10,658 nt of DNA from Candidatus Bathyarchaeota archaeon (GTDB lineage Archaea; Thermoproteota; Bathyarchaeia; Bathyarchaeales; Bathycorpusculaceae), in NCBI GenBank assembly GCA_030627225.1, contig DAOUSM010000014.1, forward strand, positions 1 through 10,658. Reading direction: 5' to 3'. The notes under the pieces were generated by a model. The model saw only the letters and a list, made by a program, of their open reading frames with translations. It was not told the origin of the DNA and did no database searches. Below are positions 6,310 to 10,658 of the stretch, piece after piece. Within the stretch, counting starts at the first letter, position 1, and the number at the start of each line of letters is the position of its first letter. A program made the position numbers and the translations under genes.

Positions 6310-7152
6310 TTAATAAAGTGTTCGTGGGAGCCTGAAATCGGTTCCTACTGTTCGGTATTCAATTTTTGTTGTTAATAACATTCGTCTTTTATGTTCTGTG
6401 TAGAGCCATCTATGCTTTATTTTTTCCACTAATTCCGTCTTTAAGCCTAATTGTTTTGCTATTTCTTCTGGCTTCATGAAGTGTTCCAGCCCGTAGAGAA
6501 TGAGGTCAAGAGTTTCATATTTTATGCCTAATTCTTCTTCTGCGAGTTGCCCAGGCCATAATGCTGGCGAGGCTGGCTTTTTTATTATTTCTTTGGGTAT
6601 ACCTATGTGTTGTGCGAGTTTTCGAACCTGCGTCTTAAACAAGTCCATTATTGGTGATATGTCTGCTGCAACGTCTCCCCATTTTGTGAAGTAACCCATC
6701 ATTGTTTCTGATTTGTCTGAGCTTCCGCAAACAAGTAAGTTGAGCCTATTAGCATAATAGTAAATATATATCATTCTTGTTCGTGCTTTTATGTTACCTT
6801 TGCATATTTTATCCGCTTTTTCGAAGACGGGTATAGTGTTGTAGAAGACCTTTAAAGCTGGTGTGATGTCAATCATTTCGGTTTTGAATCCGAATTTCTC
6901 GGCGACAAGTTTTGCATGTTTAATGTCTTGAGTGTTGTATGTTTCCTGTTCTGGCAGCAAGAGTCCCAAAACCTTGTCTCCGCCTATGGCTAAAGCCGAA
7001 AGCGCTGCTGTTGTGCTGCTGTCAAGTCCGCCTGACAACCCTAAAACTATGCCTTTCGCTCCAGTCTGTTCCACATAGTCTTTGATGAAACGTCTTATTT
7101 TCGTCTCCACTTCTGACCAGTCTATATCCAAAACGGATGGTGTCAACTCCAA
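6310..7152 (-). CDS. nadE: NAD synthetase, stand-alone synthetase domain
   Basis: NadE makes NAD from nicotinic acid adenine dinucleotide, ATP and ammonia in the cytoplasm. The 280-aa protein is the synthetase domain only. The N-type ATP-pyrophosphatase loop SGGLDSS is at 40-46. The GSSDKSE...GYFTKWGD block is at 143-160, and D..PI..L.K..VR.LA follows at 164-180. The usual LWPGQTDE segment reads LWPGQLAEEELG at 198-209, with Leu-Ala in place of Thr-Asp. The start is TTG at 7152; the frame closes with TGA five codons upstream, and GAGG (7163-7166) lies 10 nt ahead. A TATA-like box at 7190-7197 would start RNA near 7168. It heads an operon with the nitrilase and the 103-aa protein. With no fused glutaminase domain it should use free ammonia, or glutamine through a partner. 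Confidence 0.93.
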   Translation of the reverse strand: MELTPSVLDIDWSEVETKIRRFIKDYVEQTGAKGIVLGLSGGLDSSTTAALSALAIGGDKVLGLLLPEQETYNTQDIKHAKLVAEKFGFKTEMIDITPALKVFYNTIPVFEKADKICKGNIKARTRMIYIYYYANRLNLLVCGSSDKSETMMGYFTKWGDVAADISPIMDLFKTQVRKLAQHIGIPKEIIKKPASPALWPGQLAEEELGIKYETLDLILYGLEHFMKPEEIAKQLGLKTELVEKIKHRWLYTEHKRRMLLTTKIEYRTVGTDFRLPRTLY

Positions 7153-7189
7153 ACAGGTGCATCCTCATTGCTTATGAGTATTGGGGCAA

Positions 7190-7213
7190 GTATTTAAGGA
7201 CAAACATAAATAC
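7190..7213. promoter_or_regulatory. Divergent promoter region for nadE and elf1
   Basis: Minus strand: TTAAATAC at 7190-7197 is a good TATA box for nadE, with RNA expected near 7168. Plus strand: ATAAATA at 7206-7212 is a TATA box for elf1, with RNA expected near 7235. The boxes are only 9 bases apart, so pre-initiation complexes at the two promoters may compete. An elf1 SD site, AAGGA, follows at 7241-7245. Confidence 0.5.
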
Positions 7214-7251
7214 TGAGAAGGTATGACTTTAAGGATATAGAAGGATTCAAC

Positions 7252-7521
7252 ATGGGGCGAAGAAGGAGAAAAGTTGTTCACATCCCTAAGAAACGTTTGC
7301 CCAGATTCTTCTCCTGTCCTAAATGCGGAAAAGAGACAGTTAGAGTAGAACTCTTTCGCGACGAAGGTCGTGCTGTTGTGAGTTGCGGTAGCTGTGGTGC
7401 AAGGGAGGAATTCCAGGTTAAGCCTGCGCAGCGTGAGATTGATGTTTACTGTATGTTTACAGACAGAGTTTACGGCAGCTCTGGAAGTGTATCAACACCT
7501 GAAATTAAAAAGATAAGCTAG
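7252..7521 (+). CDS. Elf1-like zinc-ribbon transcription elongation factor
   Basis: This small factor (89 aa) resembles the archaeal and eukaryotic Elf1 family, which binds RNA polymerase during elongation through chromatin-like templates. A very basic N-terminus (GRRRRKVVHIPKKRLP) leads into a four-Cys zinc ribbon with Cys22, Cys25, Cys45 and Cys48 (SCPKCG and SCGSCGAREEF). A conserved-looking EIDVYCMFTDRVY segment follows. The start is ATG with AAGGA at 7241-7245, spaced 6 nt. The stop TAG at 7519-7521 directly abuts the earliest possible start of the GGGP synthase gene, so the two are co-transcribed. The family assignment rests on the basic head, Cys spacing and the DVY motif; I have not run a profile search. 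Confidence 0.85.
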   Translation: MGRRRRKVVHIPKKRLPRFFSCPKCGKETVRVELFRDEGRAVVSCGSCGAREEFQVKPAQREIDVYCMFTDRVYGSSGSVSTPEIKKIS

Positions 7522-7530
7522 TTGGTGTTT

Positions 7531-8283
7531 ATGGTAGGGCATGTTGAAAGATATTTACTCGAAAAAATTGGGTGTGAAGGGGCAATTCACGTAACTCTTA
7601 TAGACCCTGAAAAAGTAACGCTTCCACAAGCTTCAAGAATTGCTAATAAAGCAAAGTCAAGCGGAACCTCCGCCATAATGGTAGGCGGCTCAACATTTGT
7701 TTCAACAAGGCATCTTGATGATGTGATTAGGACCGTTAAGCGTGCTGTGAAGATTCCGGTAATTCTTTTCCCTAACAATGTGACAGGCATAAGTCGCCAT
7801 GCAGATGCCATATGGTTTATGTCTCTGCTAAACTCCGTTGATCCTTACTTTCTGATGGGTGCTCAGGTTTTAGGTGCTCCCCTTGTCAAAAAGTATCGTT
7901 TAGAGCCGATTCCTCTAGGATACATTATTGTTGGTGACGGCGGCACTGCAGGTGTTGTGGGTAAGGCAATTCCTGTTCCATACAATAAACCTGAACTCGC
8001 CGCGGCTCATGCTCTAGCTGGTCAATATTTGGGTATGCGTTTCATATACTTGGAGGCGGGTTCTGGCGCTAAAAAATCTGTTCCTCCAGAAATGATTCGA
8101 GCAGTTAAACGTTACATAGATGTTCCTTTAATTGTTGGCGGGGGCATTAGATATAGAAGGCAAGCGTTGGCTGCAGCTTCCGCTGGGGCAGACATAATTG
8201 TAACTGGCAATATTGTGGAGAACACCGAGGTTAAAAGTAAGGTTTCTGAGATTGTTAAGGGCATAAGAAGCTGTAGGACGTAA
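7531..8283 (+). CDS. Geranylgeranylglyceryl phosphate synthase
   Basis: This prenyltransferase joins sn-glycerol-1-phosphate to geranylgeranyl diphosphate, the first committed step of archaeal ether-lipid synthesis. It is a TIM-barrel protein of 250 aa from ATG at 7531. Motifs in order: HVTLIDPEK at 20-28, GGS at about 50, FPNN at about 80, YLEAGSGA at 173-180, GGGIR at 203-207 and TGNIVE at 225-230. The Gly-rich loops form the glycerol-phosphate binding site in known structures. A longer reading from TTG at 7522 starts right at the elf1 stop; GGTG just ahead of 7531 makes the ATG plausible, but the choice is not firm. The shared operon with elf1 and the Cys-rich gene suggests a constitutive housekeeping unit. 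Its presence is strong evidence for an archaeal host. Confidence 0.93.
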   Translation: MVGHVERYLLEKIGCEGAIHVTLIDPEKVTLPQASRIANKAKSSGTSAIMVGGSTFVSTRHLDDVIRTVKRAVKIPVILFPNNVTGISRHADAIWFMSLLNSVDPYFLMGAQVLGAPLVKKYRLEPIPLGYIIVGDGGTAGVVGKAIPVPYNKPELAAAHALAGQYLGMRFIYLEAGSGAKKSVPPEMIRAVKRYIDVPLIVGGGIRYRRQALAAASAGADIIVTGNIVENTEVKSKVSEIVKGIRSCRT

Positions 8284-8288
8284 AGTCT

Positions 8289-8600
8289 TTGACGGCTTTT
8301 GAAAATTATTTTAGCGCATTAAAGAAAGTTTTAGGAAACGAAGCTCTCTACGATGTTTGGCCGGATTTTGAGCCTCAATACGATGAACATGAATATGCGT
8401 GGGCAACGTTAAGGGGCTTGGGTGAAGTTCTGATACTAAACTGCGGTGTATGTGATGGGCCTTCTGATTTAAGGCATGTACGCTGCAGAGAATGCGTTGA
8501 AAAAAGAAGTAAAATAGCGAAGGAAGCCTATCAAAAGGCAACTGGTCGTCCAAAAGAAAAGTGGTCCACACTGTTTTTATGTAGAATTCACACGGAATAA
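8289..8600 (+). CDS. Small Cys-rich putative zinc-binding protein
   Basis: The protein has 103 aa and I do not recognise the family. It has an acidic N-terminal half with several Trp and Tyr residues (YDVWPDFEPQYDEHEYAW), then a zinc-ribbon-like block with CGVC at 52-55 and CREC at 66-69. The tail is Lys-rich and helical and ends CRIH, so Cys98 and His101 could add a second or completing metal site. The start is TTG at 8289; a TAG at 8274-8276 closes the frame just upstream, and AGGA lies about 10 nt ahead. It begins 5 nt after the GGGP synthase stop and is the last gene before DP2. A nucleic-acid or protein-protein role is possible by analogy with other small zinc ribbons, but nothing here proves it. 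Confidence 0.7.
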   Translation: MTAFENYFSALKKVLGNEALYDVWPDFEPQYDEHEYAWATLRGLGEVLILNCGVCDGPSDLRHVRCRECVEKRSKIAKEAYQKATGRPKEKWSTLFLCRIHTE

Positions 8601-8604
8601 AAGG

Positions 8605-8642
8605 TTCTGACAACAACGGTTTTTGATTTGTTCGTGTCAGAA
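8605..8642 (+). terminator. Hairpin between the GGGPS operon and DP2
   Basis: TTCTGACA (8605-8612) and TGTCAGAA (8635-8642) are a perfect 8-bp inverted repeat around a 22-base loop that contains a run of five T (8620-8624). It starts 5 nt after the stop of the small Cys-rich gene and ends just before the DP2 promoter. It could end the upstream operon through the T run, or act as an operator for DP2. Confidence 0.4.
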
Positions 8643-8646
8643 AACC

Positions 8647-8682
8647 AAAATAAACTATGACAAACACAAGAGGTTGCGGAGG
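8647..8682 (+). promoter_or_regulatory. DP2 promoter and strong Shine-Dalgarno site
   Basis: AAAATAAAC at 8647-8655 is a TATA-like box that would start RNA near 8675. GGAGG at 8678-8682 lies 6 nt before TTG at 8689 and decides that start over the in-frame ATG at 8701, which has no well-spaced SD site. Confidence 0.5.
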
Positions 8683-8688
8683 AACAGC

Positions 8689-10658
8689 TTGAACAGTCAA
8701 ATGAGCGAAGCATATCAACAGTACGTGGCAAGCCTAGAAAACCAGCTCGAGCAACTATACGCTATAAGCAAAAAAGCTAGAGAAAAGGGGCTTGATCCCA
8801 CACTTAAACCTGAATGTGGCATTGCCAAAGATTTAGCCGACCTTGTAGAGGGGCTTGTGGGACCAAAAGGAGTTGCCGAAAGCATAAGAGAATTAAGCAC
8901 TAAACTTCCAAGGGAAGAATTAGCCTTCAAAATCGCAGAAGAAATCGTTTACGGTAAGTTTGGGCATATGGAACCTGAGGCTGCAGCTGAACAAGCCATA
9001 CGCACTGCCCTGGCAATTCTCACAGAGGGACTCACCGCTGCGCCTTTGCAAGGAGTAGCGAAGGTGAAAATCAAAACTAACAAGGACAGAACAAGATATC
9101 TTGCAATTTATTTTGCGGGTCCAATTCGTTCTGCTGGTGGAACCGACCAGGCTTTGACACTGGTGATTGGAGATTTTGTGCGGCGATTGCTCGGGCTTGA
9201 CCGCTACAAGCCTACAGAAGAGGAGGTTGCCCGCTTCATTGAAGAGGTAAGGCTTTACGAACGCTCTGTAAGCCGCTTCCAATATCACGTTTCAGATGAG
9301 GAATTGCGAAGGGCGCTTCAATGGCTACCAGTGGAAGTAACGGGAACAGAGTCCGATCCCGTTGAAGTTTCTTCTTTTCGAAACCTTCCACGTATAGAAA
9401 CAAACCGGGTAAGGGGCGGGGCGTTACGCGTTGTAAACGATGGGGTTGTTGGGCGTTCTTCAAAGGTCTGGACAATTATAGAAAAACTGGGGATTCAAGG
9501 CTGGGATTGGCTTAAAGAAATCCACCAAATATCTGAGAAAAAATCCGCTGGATTTATGGATGACGTCATCGCTGGCCGCCCAATATTTTCCTTTCCATCC
9601 AGACGTGGCGGTTTCCGTCTGAGATATGGTAGGGCACGAAACACAGGTCTAGCAGCTGTGGGCATCCATCCAGCAACCATGCTTGTGCTTCAAGGCTTTC
9701 TAGCTGCGGGCACTCAGCTTCGTTTGGAACTTCCAGGAAAGGGCGGCATTGCGGTTCCGGTTGATGCGATTGAGCCTCCTATTGTTCGGTTAAGAGATGG
9801 TTCTGTTGTTCGAGTTTCAGTTGAAAACTTCAGCGAGATAAAAAATAAGATTGAGAAAATCCTGTTTCTAGGCGACATGTTAATCAGTTTTGGGGACTTT
9901 TTGTACAATAGCAAGCTTCTTTCTCCTTCTGGATATGTTGAAGAATGGTGGGCTGAGGACCTACGGAAAGCCATAATGGAGAAGTTTGGTGGAGATTTTA
10001 GAGGAGCAGCTGAAACCGTTAAGATTCCGCTGGAAAGGCTGAAAAGTTTTTTGGAAAACCCGTTTGCCAACAAGCCTAACATTAGCGAAGCAATAGCCTT
10101 ATCGTTGGCATTACATGTACCTCTTCATCCGTGTTTCACGTTTTTCTGGTCGAATCTTGCTTCAATTGAAGAGCTTAAACTGTTGAGGAAATGGCTCCTT
10201 AATTCCGAAATACAGCGTGAAGATGATTTTGTTCGCAAAATCGTTGGAGAAATAGAGGCGAACGTCAAACTAGCCTTAGAAACAATTTGCCTTCCTCATA
10301 GGGTTTTAGACGGCAAGATTACTGTTGAAGGTGATTATGCATATGCATTTGCTTTCTGCCTTGGCTATGGTGCTTCAAATGTAGACTTTTCTTCTGCTGA
10401 TTCTGTTTTAGAAGCAATTCGCTTGCTTTCCGGTGTATCAATTAGGGAAAAGGCTCCGGCGCTTGTTGGTGCACGGATGGGTCGTCCGGAAAAGGCGAAA
10501 AGGCGTGAAATGAAGCCCCTTGTGCATGTGCTTTTCCCTGTTGGTTTGGCTGGAGGTTCTCAGAGGAATGTTGTTGAGGCTGCGAAGCGGGAAGCCGTCT
10601 TTGTGGAGGTTGTTAAACGTAAGTGTCCTGTTTGTAAAACCTATACTTTTAGAATAAA
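8689..10658 (+). CDS. polC: DNA polymerase D large (catalytic) subunit DP2, N-terminal part
   Basis: DP2 is the polymerizing subunit of PolD, the archaeal replicative polymerase; it pairs with the DP1 proofreading subunit. The frame runs off the right edge after 656 residues of an expected 1100-1200, so the catalytic aspartates are outside the window. Motifs by residue from TTG 8689: GPIRSAGGT at 144-152, SFPSRRGGFRLRYGRARNTG at about 304-323, EPPIVRLRDGSVVRV from 362, LGDMLISFGDF from 394, EEWWAEDLRK following, MGRPEKAKRREMKP from 597, and the first half of a zinc finger, CPVC at 646-649. TTG is chosen because GGAGG lies 6 nt ahead; ATG at 8701 is the alternative. No intein interrupts the visible part. 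DP1 is not in this window. The gene appears to have its own promoter. Confidence 0.95.
   Translation, partial: MNSQMSEAYQQYVASLENQLEQLYAISKKAREKGLDPTLKPECGIAKDLADLVEGLVGPKGVAESIRELSTKLPREELAFKIAEEIVYGKFGHMEPEAAAEQAIRTALAILTEGLTAAPLQGVAKVKIKTNKDRTRYLAIYFAGPIRSAGGTDQALTLVIGDFVRRLLGLDRYKPTEEEVARFIEEVRLYERSVSRFQYHVSDEELRRALQWLPVEVTGTESDPVEVSSFRNLPRIETNRVRGGALRVVNDGVVGRSSKVWTIIEKLGIQGWDWLKEIHQISEKKSAGFMDDVIAGRPIFSFPSRRGGFRLRYGRARNTGLAAVGIHPATMLVLQGFLAAGTQLRLELPGKGGIAVPVDAIEPPIVRLRDGSVVRVSVENFSEIKNKIEKILFLGDMLISFGDFLYNSKLLSPSGYVEEWWAEDLRKAIMEKFGGDFRGAAETVKIPLERLKSFLENPFANKPNISEAIALSLALHVPLHPCFTFFWSNLASIEELKLLRKWLLNSEIQREDDFVRKIVGEIEANVKLALETICLPHRVLDGKITVEGDYAYAFAFCLGYGASNVDFSSADSVLEAIRLLSGVSIREKAPALVGARMGRPEKAKRREMKPLVHVLFPVGLAGGSQRNVVEAAKREAVFVEVVKRKCPVCKTYTFRI

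Noticed and set aside
8689..10658. An intein in DP2, common in euryarchaeal homologues
   Set aside because: The visible frame follows DP2 motifs without interruption and shows no Cys/Ser start with His-Asn end blocks; the usual insertion sites near the catalytic region are outside the window.

Overview
This window comes from an archaeon. It encodes the large subunit of the archaeal family-D DNA polymerase (DP2), the archaeal membrane-lipid enzyme GGGP synthase, an archaeal Elf1-type elongation factor and a NurA/HerA pair. PolD is absent from Crenarchaeota in the narrow sense. Together with the style of the small conserved genes, this suggests a Bathyarchaeia-like or other deep TACK lineage, but the lineage is inferred and not proven. 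TTG starts are frequent, good Shine-Dalgarno (SD) sites precede many genes, and AT-rich TATA-like boxes lie about 25-30 nt ahead of several inferred transcription starts.

Layout. (1) 1-2301, plus strand: the 3' part of nurA (its start lies left of the window) overlaps herA by 14 nt; this is the DNA-end-resection nuclease/translocase module. (2) 2306-3019, minus: a membrane-anchored coiled-coil protein with a C-terminal winged helix, convergent with herA across only 4 nt. (3) 3020-3336: a 317-nt non-coding stretch rich in TGTGAT/ATCACA half-sites, with degenerate direct repeats, a TATA box and a hairpin. (4) 3337-3801, minus: a small helical protein of unknown function, divergent from a class I aminotransferase (3930-5123, plus). 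(5) 5129-7152, minus: an apparent three-gene operon transcribed nadE, then a nitrilase-family amidohydrolase, then a 103-aa conserved-looking protein. (6) 7252-8600, plus: elf1, GGGP synthase and a small Cys-rich protein, tightly packed. (7) 8689 to the right edge, plus: the N-terminal 656 residues of DP2.

How the parts fit together. Most of the window is housekeeping: break repair, replication, transcription elongation, NAD synthesis, lipid synthesis and amino-acid metabolism. The most unusual parts are the membrane-tethered winged-helix protein with its helically phased, operator-like repeat cluster, and the pairing of a separate nitrilase-type amidase with an NAD synthetase that has no glutaminase domain. 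The pairing may represent a split glutamine-dependent NAD synthetase. Three small proteins (3337-3801, 5129-5440, 8289-8600) have no function I can name.
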